A stretch of 64,000 bases of DNA from Gemmatimonadota bacterium (lineage in GTDB: Bacteria; Gemmatimonadota; Gemmatimonadetes; Gemmatimonadales; GWC2-71-9): the NCBI GenBank assembly GCA_016713435.1, contig JADJPD010000003.1, forward strand, positions 558,001 to 622,000, in the 5' to 3' direction. Positions 47,471-55,986 of the stretch are shown here, piece after piece. How positions within the stretch are numbered: the first letter of the stretch is position 1; every line of letters begins with the position of its first letter. The position numbers and the translations under genes were made by a program. The notes beneath the pieces are model-generated. The model saw only the letters and a list, made by a program, of their open reading frames with translations, was not told the origin of the DNA and searched no databases.

Positions 47471-48301
47471 CTACGGCAGCCCCGCGAGGAACGCCAGCAG
47501 GCGACTCGCCACCCAGCGCTGGCCGGCGGCGTTCAGGTGGCCGCCGTCGTCGCTCCACTGCGGGGCCAGGGTGAGCACCGTGTCGCCCCGGTGGGTGAAG
47601 TGGTGCAGGCGCCCGTCGGGGCCGGTGGCCTCGAGGCGGGCCAGGTCGAAGACCGGCTCGCGGCCCGCGTAGGTCTCGAGCAGGCGGCGGTTGAAGTGGT
47701 TGCGGCGGATGTTCTGGTCGCGCCCGGTGGCGCGGCCGATCCGGTACTTCACCTGGTTCTTCCAGCCGGTGATGTCGGTGCGGAGCGGCGACGTCACGTG
47801 CACCAGCGTCACCTCGGGATGGCGCTGGCGGAGCGCCGCCATGGCGGCCTGGTAGTCGGCGAAGACCGAGTCGGGATCGCGGGCGCCGTCGAAGTCCACG
47901 TAGCAGTACTTGTGCAGCGCGATGCCGCCGCTGCCCACCACCCCGCTGTCCACCCGCGCCGCGAAGGCCTGGGTCTTGGACATCGGGTCGCCGTTCTGGC
48001 CGATGTTCTCCTCGAGGAGGCCGCCGGCGGGCAGCGTCGCCGCGTCGCCGATGGACACCACCTGCCAGGCGAGGCCGGGGCGCTCGGCGAGGAGGCTCCG
48101 CACGCCGTCGAGGATGTTGCGGCCCACCGACTGGTGGCCAAAGAAGATCCGGCGCGAGGCCAGGCGGTTCCACGTGGAGTCCGGCAGGGCCGCCAGGGCG
48201 GCGGCCGGGTCGGCGCTCATGCTGGTCTCACTTCCCGCGGCATCGCCGCACGCCATCACCAGGCCGAGGAGGCCCGGGCCGAGCAGGGATCGAAGGGTCA
48301 C
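47471..48301 (-). CDS. SGNH/GDSL-like hydrolase lipoprotein
   Basis: A 276-residue protein with a lipoprotein signal (LVMAC, Cys18). The catalytic domain starts with RRIFFGHQSVGRNILDGV, a variant block-I in which Ser follows 'GHQ'. Further blocks are IALHKYCYVDF, VTLVHVTSPL and the C-terminal SDDGGHLNAAGQRWV carrying Asp-x2-His. It may remove acyl groups in the envelope. Its GTG start overlaps the AMP-ligase stop (GTGA), and the acyltransferase follows within the same operon. Confidence 0.83.
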   Translation of the reverse strand: MTLRSLLGPGLLGLVMACGDAAGSETSMSADPAAALAALPDSTWNRLASRRIFFGHQSVGRNILDGVRSLLAERPGLAWQVVSIGDAATLPAGGLLEENIGQNGDPMSKTQAFAARVDSGVVGSGGIALHKYCYVDFDGARDPDSVFADYQAAMAALRQRHPEVTLVHVTSPLRTDITGWKNQVKYRIGRATGRDQNIRRNHFNRRLLETYAGREPVFDLARLEATGPDGRLHHFTHRGDTVLTLAPQWSDDGGHLNAAGQRWVASRLLAFLAGLP

Positions 48302-49818
48302 GTGACGGTCACGGTTCGGTCGAGGGCGAGGACGTCCACCTTCCCCGCCGCGTTGCGTGGCAGCTCGGCGCAGAGCTGGTAACGCGCCGGCTGCATGTAT
48401 CGGGGCAGCTCGCGCCCCGCGAAACGGCGGACCTCGTCGAGGCTGCCGCCGGGCTTGAGGACGAGGTGCGCCACGATGGCCTGCCCGCGCTGCGCATCCT
48501 CGGCGCCCACCACCACCGCCTCGGCCACCTGCCCCGAGGCCAGCAGCACGTCGCTCACCTCGTCGGGGCTGATGCGATAGCCGAGCGACTTGATGAGCCG
48601 GTCCCGCCGCGCAACGTAATAGAGCCGGCCCTCGGCGTCTCGGCGTACCAGGTCGCCGGAGTGCACCACGGTGGCCGGCGGGGTGCCGGCGGGGGCCAGC
48701 GGGTCGGGACGGAAGACCCGGGCGGTGGCCTCCGGGTCCTGCCAGTAGCCGAGCGCCACGGTGGGGCCCTTGTGGACCAGCTCGCCCACCTCGCCCACGG
48801 CGCAGGGCCGGCCGTCTTCGTCCAGCACGTACACCTCGGAATGGGGGACCGCACGGCCCATGGAATCGGGATGCGCGTCCACCTCGTCCGGGGGCAGGTA
48901 GGTGCTCCGGAACACCTCCGTCATGCCGTACATCAGGAACAGCCGCGCCTGCGGCTGGCCCTGCCGGAGGAGGCGCACCTGCTCGGGCGGCAGCCGGCCG
49001 CCCGCACAGGTACAGATACGCAGGTCGGGCAGCGGCGCCTCCCGGAAGCGCGCCACGCGGAGGAGCTGGGCCCAGAGGGGCGGCACCGCCGCCACCACCG
49101 TCACCCGGTGCTCGGCGAGGCCGTCCACGAGATCCTGCCCCAGCGTGGCGGCGAGGAGGACCAGCGTGGCGCCGGCGCCGACCGCGAGGGTCAGCTGGCT
49201 CATGCCGTACACAAACGAGAAGGGCAGGAGCCCCGCGATGCGATCGTCACTCGTCAGGCCGAGGTACTCGCGGACCACCTCCTCGCCCCACCAGAGGTTG
49301 GCGTGGCTGGTGAGCACGCCCTTGGGGCGGCCGGTGGAGCCGGAGGTGTAGACCAGCTGGGCGGGCGCCGCGCCGCCAATGGGGAGCGGGTCCATCGGCT
49401 CGACGGCGGGGAGATCGGCGGGGTCGAGCTGTTGCGCGGTCGTGACCAGCGACTCCCCTAGCGCCGCGAGCATCTCGCGACTAGTTACCAAGACACGCGC
49501 CCCGGCATGGCCCAGCACGTACTCCAGCTGGCGCACCCGCGAGAGCTCGTTCACCACCACCACGACGGCCCCCGCCGCAAGCCCGCCAAAGAACGCGGCC
49601 GCGGCATCGGCGCCGCGCGGCAGGAAGATGGCCACCCGGTCCCCAGGCGCCACGCCGCGCGCCACGAGCGCGGCCGCCACGCTGGCGGCGCGGTCCCGGA
49701 GCTCGCCAAAGCTCACAGACCCCGTCCCGCTCACGAGGAGGGGCCGCTCAGGGTGGTGCGCCGCGGCCCGCCAAAGGAGCCAGGCGAAGTTGTCAGCGAA
49801 GGTAGTCTCGAGCCTCAC
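48298..49818 (-). CDS. AMP-dependent acyl-CoA/acyl-ACP ligase
   Basis: A 506-residue ANL-superfamily enzyme that activates a carboxylate as acyl-AMP. The signature YTSGSTGRPKG is at residues 157-167, with LMYGMTEVF (A5), HSGDLVRRDAEG (A7) and the C-terminal lysine in LPRNAAGKVDVL (A10). The GTG start at 49818 follows GGGAGG by 5 bases and begins at the point of homology. It is the first gene of the minus-strand operon and is divergent from nadE. The acyl carrier protein at 52943 is the obvious acceptor, although that gene is in the other operon. Confidence 0.92.
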   Translation of the reverse strand: MRLETTFADNFAWLLWRAAAHHPERPLLVSGTGSVSFGELRDRAASVAAALVARGVAPGDRVAIFLPRGADAAAAFFGGLAAGAVVVVVNELSRVRQLEYVLGHAGARVLVTSREMLAALGESLVTTAQQLDPADLPAVEPMDPLPIGGAAPAQLVYTSGSTGRPKGVLTSHANLWWGEEVVREYLGLTSDDRIAGLLPFSFVYGMSQLTLAVGAGATLVLLAATLGQDLVDGLAEHRVTVVAAVPPLWAQLLRVARFREAPLPDLRICTCAGGRLPPEQVRLLRQGQPQARLFLMYGMTEVFRSTYLPPDEVDAHPDSMGRAVPHSEVYVLDEDGRPCAVGEVGELVHKGPTVALGYWQDPEATARVFRPDPLAPAGTPPATVVHSGDLVRRDAEGRLYYVARRDRLIKSLGYRISPDEVSDVLLASGQVAEAVVVGAEDAQRGQAIVAHLVLKPGGSLDEVRRFAGRELPRYMQPARYQLCAELPRNAAGKVDVLALDRTVTVT

Positions 49819-49960
49819 GACGTCCTCCCAGGGCCGGATCCGGCCGCCGGATGCCCCGGGGGGGGCCTCATTCCGGGGCACGACACCTCCCCCTGAGGGG
49901 GCAGGCCGGTGGCCTCATTTGTGCAAAGATGGCGCCAGTGGCCCCGAGCCCAAAGCCCAG

Positions 49961-50965
49961 ATGACACTGAATATTAAAGAATACTTCAAGATCGATCCGA
50001 CGGCAGAAATCGACCGGATTGCCGCCCGGCTGCGCCAGTACCTGAGCGAGGACTTCCACCGTCGAGGGTTTGTGGTGGCCATGAGCAGCGGGGTGGATTC
50101 CAGCGTCTCGGCGGCCCTGGCCGTCCGGGCGGTGGGGCCCGCGCACGTGTTCGGGCTCTTCCTGCCGGAACGGGACAGCGACCCGGAGAGCCTCCGGCTG
50201 GCCCGGCAGCTCGCCGAAAGTCTGGGCATTGCGCACCAAACCATGGACATCGCGCCCATCCTGGAGGCGGCAGGCTGTTACACGGCCCGGGACGAGGCAA
50301 TTCACCGGGCTGTTCCGGAATACGGCCCGGGCTGGCGTTGCAAACTGGTGTTGCCGTCCGGGCGTGGCGGGGGCGCCACACTCAACGTGACACAACTCGT
50401 GGTCCGGGACCCGACGGGCGCGGAGCGGACCGTGCGCCTGGGCCCGGCCGAGTACCGGCAGATCGTGGCCGCCACCAACTTCAAGCAGCGGACGCGGAAG
50501 ATGCTCGAGTACTTCCACGCCGACCGGCTGCACTACGCGGTGGTGGGGACGCCCAACCGGCTGGAGTATGACCAGGGCTTCTTCGTGAAGGGCGGCGACG
50601 GCCTGGCCGACGTGAAGCCGATCGCGCACCTGTACAAGACCCAGGTGTACCAGCTGGCCGAGGCGCTCGGCGTGCCGCGCGCCATCACGTCGCGCCCGCC
50701 CACCACGGACACCTTCTCGCTGCCGCAGACGCAGGAGGAGTTCTACTTCGCCTTCCCGGCGCGGGTGCTGGACCAGCTGCTCTACGCCTACAACGCGGGC
50801 TTCGCCGCGGCCGAGGTGGCCGCGGCCACGGGGCTCACGCCCGAGCAGGTGGCCTGGGCGTACGCGGACATCGAGCAGAAGCGGCTCACCACGCGGTACC
50901 TGCACCTGCACTCCCAGCTGATCGATGACGTGCCCCTTGGCCGGGTGACGGAGCCCACGGCCTGA
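49961..50965 (+). CDS. nadE: NAD(+) synthetase-like N-type ATP pyrophosphatase, with insertion
   Basis: A 334-residue enzyme with the PP-loop SSGVDSS (residues 42-48) and a NadE-like core: AATNFKQRTRKMLEYFHAD, VVGTPNRLEYDQGFFVKGGD and LYKTQVYQLAEALGVP. It lacks a glutaminase domain, so it would use ammonia. Compared with ammonia-type NadE it has a roughly 45-residue insertion (about 115-160) after the PP-loop half. The next gene is an AsnB-like amidotransferase that overlaps it (TGATG), followed by an ACP. It may be true NAD synthetase, or a relative that amidates another substrate in this pathway. Confidence 0.85.
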   Translation: MTLNIKEYFKIDPTAEIDRIAARLRQYLSEDFHRRGFVVAMSSGVDSSVSAALAVRAVGPAHVFGLFLPERDSDPESLRLARQLAESLGIAHQTMDIAPILEAAGCYTARDEAIHRAVPEYGPGWRCKLVLPSGRGGGATLNVTQLVVRDPTGAERTVRLGPAEYRQIVAATNFKQRTRKMLEYFHADRLHYAVVGTPNRLEYDQGFFVKGGDGLADVKPIAHLYKTQVYQLAEALGVPRAITSRPPTTDTFSLPQTQEEFYFAFPARVLDQLLYAYNAGFAAAEVAAATGLTPEQVAWAYADIEQKRLTTRYLHLHSQLIDDVPLGRVTEPTA

Positions 50966-52932
50966 TGTGCGGCATTGCCGGGATCGTGCGCGCCGACCCC
51001 CGAGGGGTGGACCTCCCCACCCTGGGGCGGATGGCGGCCGCGATCCGGCATCGCGGGCCCGACGGCTACGGCTTCTACAGCGCCGCGCAGGTCGGCCTGG
51101 CGCACGTGCGGCTCAGCATCATCGACCGGGCCGGCGGGGCCCAGCCGATGGAGGATGCCGGCGGCCCGGTGCTGGTGTACAACGGCGAGGTCTACAACTA
51201 CCGCGAGCTGCGCGCCGAGCTCCAGGCGCTGGGCCACGCCTTCCACACCACGAGCGACACCGAGGTGCTGCTGCGCGCCTGGCAGGCGTGGGGCCCCGGG
51301 ATGCTGGAGCGGCTGAACGGCCAGTTTGCGTTTGCGCTGTGGGACCGCGCGGCCGAGACCCTCTTCCTGGCGCGCGACCGCTTCGGGGTGCGCCCGCTGT
51401 ACTACGCCGAGGCGGGGGAGGACCTGGTCTTCGCGTCGGAGGCCAAGGCGCTCTTTGCGAGCGGCGAGGTGGCGGCGGCGCCGGACCCGGTGGGGCTGGA
51501 CCAGGTGTTCACCTTCTGGGCGCCGCGGGCGCCGCGGACGGTGTTTGCCGGGGTGCGGCAGCTGCCGCCGGGCCACTGCGCGCTGTGGCGCGCGGGGCGG
51601 CTCGAGGTCCGCGCCTGGTACCGGCTGGACTACCCTTCGGCGCGCATGGAGCCGGCGGAGGCGGTGGAGGCGCTCGACGCGCTGCTCACCTCCAGCGTGG
51701 CCTTCCGGCTCCGGGCGGACGTGCCGGTGGGCGCGTACCTGAGTGGCGGGCTCGACTCGAGCGTCACCTGCCGGCTGGCGGCCGCGCAGTCGCCGCACCA
51801 GCTGCGCACCTTCTCGATCACCTTTGCCGACCCCGCGCTGGACGAGAGCCGCTTCCAGCAGGAGGTGGCGACGGCGGTGGGGAGCCGGCACGTGGTGGAG
51901 CACATGGGGCCGGGGGCCATCGCGGGGGCCTTCCCCGAGGTGGTGCGGCACGCCGAGGTGCCGCTCACGCGCACGGCGCCGGTGCCGATGTACCTGCTGG
52001 CGCGCCGGGTGCGCGAGCAGGGCATCACGGTGGTGCTGACGGGCGAGGGGTCGGACGAGCTCTTCCTGGGCTACGACCTCTTCAAGGAGGCGGCGGTGCG
52101 CCGCTTCTGCCTCCGCCAGCCGCACTCCACGGTGCGGCCGCGGCTCTTCGACCGGCTGTACCCGTACCTGCGGGGCGGCGCCGCCACGGGCGAGTTCTGG
52201 CGGCGGTTCTTCCTCGACGCGGGATCACCCGCGGACCCGCTGTTCTCGCACCTGCCGCGGTTCCTGCTCACGGGGCGGATCCGGGACTTCTACAGCGCGG
52301 AGCTCAAGGCGCAGCTGGCGGGGCACGACCCGCTGGCGGAGCTCCGCGCCGAGCTGCCGGCGGAGTTCGGCGCGTGGGCCCCGGACAACCAGGCGGCGTA
52401 CCTCGAGATGCGGACGCTGCTCGACCCCTACCTGCTGAGCGCGCAGGGCGACCGGATGAGCATGGCGCACGGCGTCGAGGGCCGGTACCCGTTCCTGGAC
52501 CACCGGCTGTTCGAGTTCGCCGCGCGGCTGCCGGTGCGCTCGCGGCTCCGGGGGCTCCGCGAGAAGGACATCCTGCGCCGCTGGGCCGCCTCGCGGCTGC
52601 CGGCGAGCGTGACGGCGCGGCCCAAGCAGCCCTATCGTGCCCCGGATGCGCCCGCGTTCTTCGGCGCCGGCGCGCCCGCGTACGTGCGGGAGCTGCTGTC
52701 GCCGGCGGCGCTGCTGGCCACCGGCTGGTTTGCGCCGGCGGCCGTGGCCGGGCTGGTGCGGCGCTGCGCCGCCGGCCAGGCGAGCGGCACCCGAGAGAAC
52801 CAGGCCCTCGTGGCCATCCTGTCCACCCAGCTGTGGCACCAGGCCTTCATGGCCGGCGCGGACGCGGTGCGTCCGCTGCCGCCCGGCGGCGCCGACGTGG
52901 TGCTGCTCGATCCCGTTCCCGTCACCCGCTGA
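50965..52932 (+). CDS. asnB: Asparagine synthase-like glutamine amidotransferase
   Basis: A 655-residue protein with class II glutaminase (Cys2 nucleophile in MCGIAGIVR, then RHRGPDGYGF, VYNGEVYNYREL and DTEVLLRAWQAWG) and a synthetase domain with the PP-loop SGGLDSS (residues 260-266), GEGSDELFLGYD and GRYPFLDHRLFEFA. AsnB-like proteins are often found in polysaccharide and natural-product clusters where the amide acceptor is not aspartate. Here the neighbours (NadE-like, ACP, AMP ligase) make such a role more likely than asparagine supply. Confidence 0.9.
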   Translation: MCGIAGIVRADPRGVDLPTLGRMAAAIRHRGPDGYGFYSAAQVGLAHVRLSIIDRAGGAQPMEDAGGPVLVYNGEVYNYRELRAELQALGHAFHTTSDTEVLLRAWQAWGPGMLERLNGQFAFALWDRAAETLFLARDRFGVRPLYYAEAGEDLVFASEAKALFASGEVAAAPDPVGLDQVFTFWAPRAPRTVFAGVRQLPPGHCALWRAGRLEVRAWYRLDYPSARMEPAEAVEALDALLTSSVAFRLRADVPVGAYLSGGLDSSVTCRLAAAQSPHQLRTFSITFADPALDESRFQQEVATAVGSRHVVEHMGPGAIAGAFPEVVRHAEVPLTRTAPVPMYLLARRVREQGITVVLTGEGSDELFLGYDLFKEAAVRRFCLRQPHSTVRPRLFDRLYPYLRGGAATGEFWRRFFLDAGSPADPLFSHLPRFLLTGRIRDFYSAELKAQLAGHDPLAELRAELPAEFGAWAPDNQAAYLEMRTLLDPYLLSAQGDRMSMAHGVEGRYPFLDHRLFEFAARLPVRSRLRGLREKDILRRWAASRLPASVTARPKQPYRAPDAPAFFGAGAPAYVRELLSPAALLATGWFAPAAVAGLVRRCAAGQASGTRENQALVAILSTQLWHQAFMAGADAVRPLPPGGADVVLLDPVPVTR

Positions 52933-52942
52933 GCCGTCTCCG

Positions 52943-53224
52943 ATGCCGACCACCACCGAGTCCCAGATCCAGGGCGCCGTCGCCCAGTTCCTGCAGGAAA
53001 ACTTCCTCTACATGCGGCCCGACCTGGTGCTCCAGCCGGACGACCGGCTGCTGGCGCGCGGCGTCATCGACTCGATGGGCATCATGGAGCTCATCGCGTG
53101 GATCACGGACACGTATGACGTGGAGCTGGCGGACGAGGAGATCACCGAGGCCAACCTCGGCTCGCTCGCGGCGATTGCGCAGTTCGTGGCGGGGAAGCTC
53201 GGGCGGCAGGGCGCGGCGGCGTAG
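52943..53224 (+). CDS. Acyl carrier protein
   Basis: A 93-residue ACP with the phosphopantetheine attachment Ser44 in GVIDSMGIMEL and helices typical of stand-alone carriers. The DSM motif varies from the usual DSL, as in carrier proteins of dedicated pathways. It lies 10 bp after asnB. A dedicated carrier next to an amidotransferase, and divergent from an acyl-activating enzyme, suggests that an acyl or amino-acyl group is loaded and modified. It is followed by a strong terminator. Confidence 0.9.
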   Translation: MPTTTESQIQGAVAQFLQENFLYMRPDLVLQPDDRLLARGVIDSMGIMELIAWITDTYDVELADEEITEANLGSLAAIAQFVAGKLGRQGAAA

Positions 53225-53238
53225 CCCCACCCCCCGAA

Positions 53239-53284
53239 CGCACGACGGGCCGCCTTCCCGCGCGGGAGGGCGGCCCGTCGTGCG
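53239..53284. terminator. Bidirectional hairpin terminator, 22-bp stem
   Basis: The left strand (53239-53260) and right strand (53263-53284) pair over 22 positions with a single G-U pair and a 2-nt loop. The core is gacgggccgcc/ggcggcccgtc. It separates the convergent ACP and kinase genes (stops at 53224 and 53298). Confidence 0.85.
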
Positions 53285-53297
53285 TCCGGGAGAGGCG

Positions 53298-55931
53298 CTA
53301 GTTGGCGGAGTCCACCGCGGCCCGGAGCCGCGCCCCCCACGCCGGGAGGACGCGAAGGTAGGACGCGCTCCGCTCGGCCGGCGCCTGCAGGTACAGGATG
53401 CGGCCGTCGGGCATGAGGCGGTTGGACCAGCCGCTGGTGTCGGAGAAGCGCGGGTCGCGGGCCCAGAAGACGGGCGGCCCGGCGGGCTCGCCGGTGGCCG
53501 GGTCCACGGTGACCGCGTACCACGCCACCCCGACGCGATAGAGCAGCTGCGTGGCCGAGAACCAGAACGGTTCCACCCCCTGCACGGCCACCTGCCATCG
53601 CTTTCCCGGGACCGGGAAGGTGGTGACCATGACGTGGCTCCCATCCACCGTCTGGTACGCCAGCAGCCGGGCCCCCGGCGCGAGGGAGCCGAAGCGCGCG
53701 TCGCGCTCGATGAGCGACGTGGGCGCATCCCACCGGCCCCCCGGGTTCACCCAGGAGATGGCGGCCGTCTCCCAGTTCTGCAGGATCACCGCGCCGGGAG
53801 TCCGGAAGTCGACGATGTCGAGATAGGCCGTGGGATCGGTGGTGCTGAGCAACGTGTCGGGCGCGCTGCCGCTGTTGGGCACGGCGCGGAGCACGGACCA
53901 GCGGGTCGAGTCGCGCACGGCGAAGAGGATGGCCTTGCCGTCCGGCGTCCAGATGGGATGGCGCATGTACTCGCCCGACCAGACCGGGATGGCCTGCGCG
54001 TCACGCAGGTCGTAGAGCCGGAGTGCATGGCGGCCCGGCTCCAGCACCACCGCGGCGAGCCAGCGACCATCGGGACTCAGGTCGAAGCGCTGGTAGTTGG
54101 CCGGCGGCACCGGCAGCAGTTCCGGCACGCCGCCGCGGCCCACGCGCGCGGGACGGCCCACCAGCGCATCGACGCCGGGGGCGAAAACCAGCCGACCGTC
54201 GGAGGCGAGGTCGTATTGTGCGGCGCCGATCGGCTCCCGGCGAATGCCGGCCTGGAGCGGCACGGGGCGGCCGGCCACGCCGGTGCGCGGGTCGAAGGGC
54301 GCGGCGGAGAGGTCGCCGTCCGGCGAGACGAAGGCCAGGTACTTCCCCGCCACCACGGTGCCCGCGGTGCCGCGAAGCTCGCTGCCGGCGGGCCCGCCGA
54401 GGCGGACGTCGTGGCGCTCGCCGGTGGCCGGGTCGAGCGTGAACATCGCACCGTTCCACATGCAGAGGAACCGGCGCGTGGACGGGTCCAGGCTGGCCAG
54501 TGGGCAGCGCACGATGGCGCGGGTGACCACCACGCGCGAGTTGACGTCCACGGTGGCGAGGACGGTGCCGTCGTCGTACACCACGAGGAGGGTGTCGCGG
54601 CTGGCCCAGTCGAGGGCGGAGGCGCCCTGCACCTCGAGGAGCGGGCGGGCATCGCCGCCCGCCACCGGGACCACCATGACGTGTGCCCCGTCGAGGTAGG
54701 CGATGCGCGCGGCGTCCGGCGCAATGCGCGGGGAGGTGCCACCCGTGGTGCCGGGGATGGGACGGAGGGCGGCGTCGCGGAGGCTCCGCCACCAAAGCTC
54801 GGTGGAGTCGCCACGGAGCGCCGCGTACACCGCGAAGGCGCCATCGGGGGACACGGTCACGTTGCGAAGCGGCGTGCCGTACGCGCTCGAGACGCTCGCG
54901 GCGCTGAAGCCGATGGGCGCGCTGTCAGGCAGCGCCGCGTCGTAGACGGCGGGGCCGAAGCCGGCGCTGGCGCCGCGACGCCCGAGCGCCAGGTACCCGC
55001 CGAGGGCCACGAGCGCCACGCCGAGCGCCAGGCTCACCAGCCGCCACGGCCCGCCGGCCGCCGCGGGCACACCGGGCGACGGGAGCAGGGCGGGCGTGCC
55101 CGGCCCCGTGAGCGCGGCCGCGAACTCCGCCGCGGTGGTGAAGCGGTCGGCGGGGAGTTTCTGGATGGCCTGGTGCACCGCGGCGGCGACGCCGGCGGGC
55201 ACCGTCGGCCGCAAGGTGGTGACGGGCTCGGGGCGCGCGGTCATCACCTTGGCCACGATGGCCTGCGCGGTGGGCCCGGTGAAGGGCGGCTCGCCCGTCA
55301 GCATCTCGTAGAGCACGCAGCCGAGCGCGTAGACGTCGGAGCGCGCCGTGATCTCCCGCTCGCCCATGGCCTGTTCCGGCGACATGTAGTGCGGGGTGCC
55401 GAGGCTCATGCCGGTCTCGGTCATGCGGGTGCTGCCCGCCCGGCTGGCGGCCAGCGCGATGCCGAAGTCGGCCACGAGGGCGCGGCCGTCGTGGAGCAGG
55501 ATGTTCTCGGGCTTGATGTCGCGGTGGATGACGCCGTGGCGGTGGGCGTAGTCGAGCGCGCCCGCGATCTCCGTGGCGATGCGCACCGCGTCGGCGATGC
55601 CGAGCTGCTTCTCGCGCGTCAGGCGGTCGCGGAGGGACTCGCCCTCGACGTAGGGCATGACGTAGAACAACTGGCCCGCCGCCTCGCCGGAATCGAAGAG
55701 CGGCAGGATGTGCGGGTGCTGCAGGTTGGCCGTGGTGCGGATCTCGGCGAGGAAGCGCTCGGCGCCGATCACGGCGGCCAGCTCGGGGCGCAGCAGCTTC
55801 ACCGCCACGCGGCGGTCGTGGCGGAGGTCCTGGGCCAGGTAGACGGTGGCCATGCCGCCCTGGCCGAGCTCGCGCTCGAGGCGATAGCGGTCGGCGAGAG
55901 CGGTGGCGAGGCGGTCGGGTGGGGTGGTCAC
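53298..55931 (-). CDS. Membrane Ser/Thr protein kinase with TolB-like beta-propeller
   Basis: An 877-residue protein. The cytoplasmic Hanks-type kinase (about residues 16-275) has GQGGMATVY, Lys45, HRDIKPEN (Asp138), DFG (155-157), GTPHYMSPEQ and the SDVYALG helix. A membrane helix is at about 296-317. The rest (about 330-877) is an extracytoplasmic WD40/PD40-like propeller with 'SPDGRWLA', 'TPDGKAILFA' and similar repeats. The start is a GTG at 55931. A PP2C phosphatase gene is directly upstream on the same strand, giving a kinase/phosphatase pair. Confidence 0.95.
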   Translation of the reverse strand: MTTPPDRLATALADRYRLERELGQGGMATVYLAQDLRHDRRVAVKLLRPELAAVIGAERFLAEIRTTANLQHPHILPLFDSGEAAGQLFYVMPYVEGESLRDRLTREKQLGIADAVRIATEIAGALDYAHRHGVIHRDIKPENILLHDGRALVADFGIALAASRAGSTRMTETGMSLGTPHYMSPEQAMGEREITARSDVYALGCVLYEMLTGEPPFTGPTAQAIVAKVMTARPEPVTTLRPTVPAGVAAAVHQAIQKLPADRFTTAAEFAAALTGPGTPALLPSPGVPAAAGGPWRLVSLALGVALVALGGYLALGRRGASAGFGPAVYDAALPDSAPIGFSAASVSSAYGTPLRNVTVSPDGAFAVYAALRGDSTELWWRSLRDAALRPIPGTTGGTSPRIAPDAARIAYLDGAHVMVVPVAGGDARPLLEVQGASALDWASRDTLLVVYDDGTVLATVDVNSRVVVTRAIVRCPLASLDPSTRRFLCMWNGAMFTLDPATGERHDVRLGGPAGSELRGTAGTVVAGKYLAFVSPDGDLSAAPFDPRTGVAGRPVPLQAGIRREPIGAAQYDLASDGRLVFAPGVDALVGRPARVGRGGVPELLPVPPANYQRFDLSPDGRWLAAVVLEPGRHALRLYDLRDAQAIPVWSGEYMRHPIWTPDGKAILFAVRDSTRWSVLRAVPNSGSAPDTLLSTTDPTAYLDIVDFRTPGAVILQNWETAAISWVNPGGRWDAPTSLIERDARFGSLAPGARLLAYQTVDGSHVMVTTFPVPGKRWQVAVQGVEPFWFSATQLLYRVGVAWYAVTVDPATGEPAGPPVFWARDPRFSDTSGWSNRLMPDGRILYLQAPAERSASYLRVLPAWGARLRAAVDSAN

Positions 55932-55986
55932 GGGTGCCCCAACCTACGCCACGGCGAGGGGCGGCGCCAGCGCGGCGCCGCCCCGG

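Noticed and set aside
44964..48173. A 1069-codon minus-strand frame that would fuse the phosphatase-fold protein to its upstream genes
   Set aside because: Only the part below about 46814 has coding character; the rest overlaps the acyltransferase and SGNH genes in another frame.
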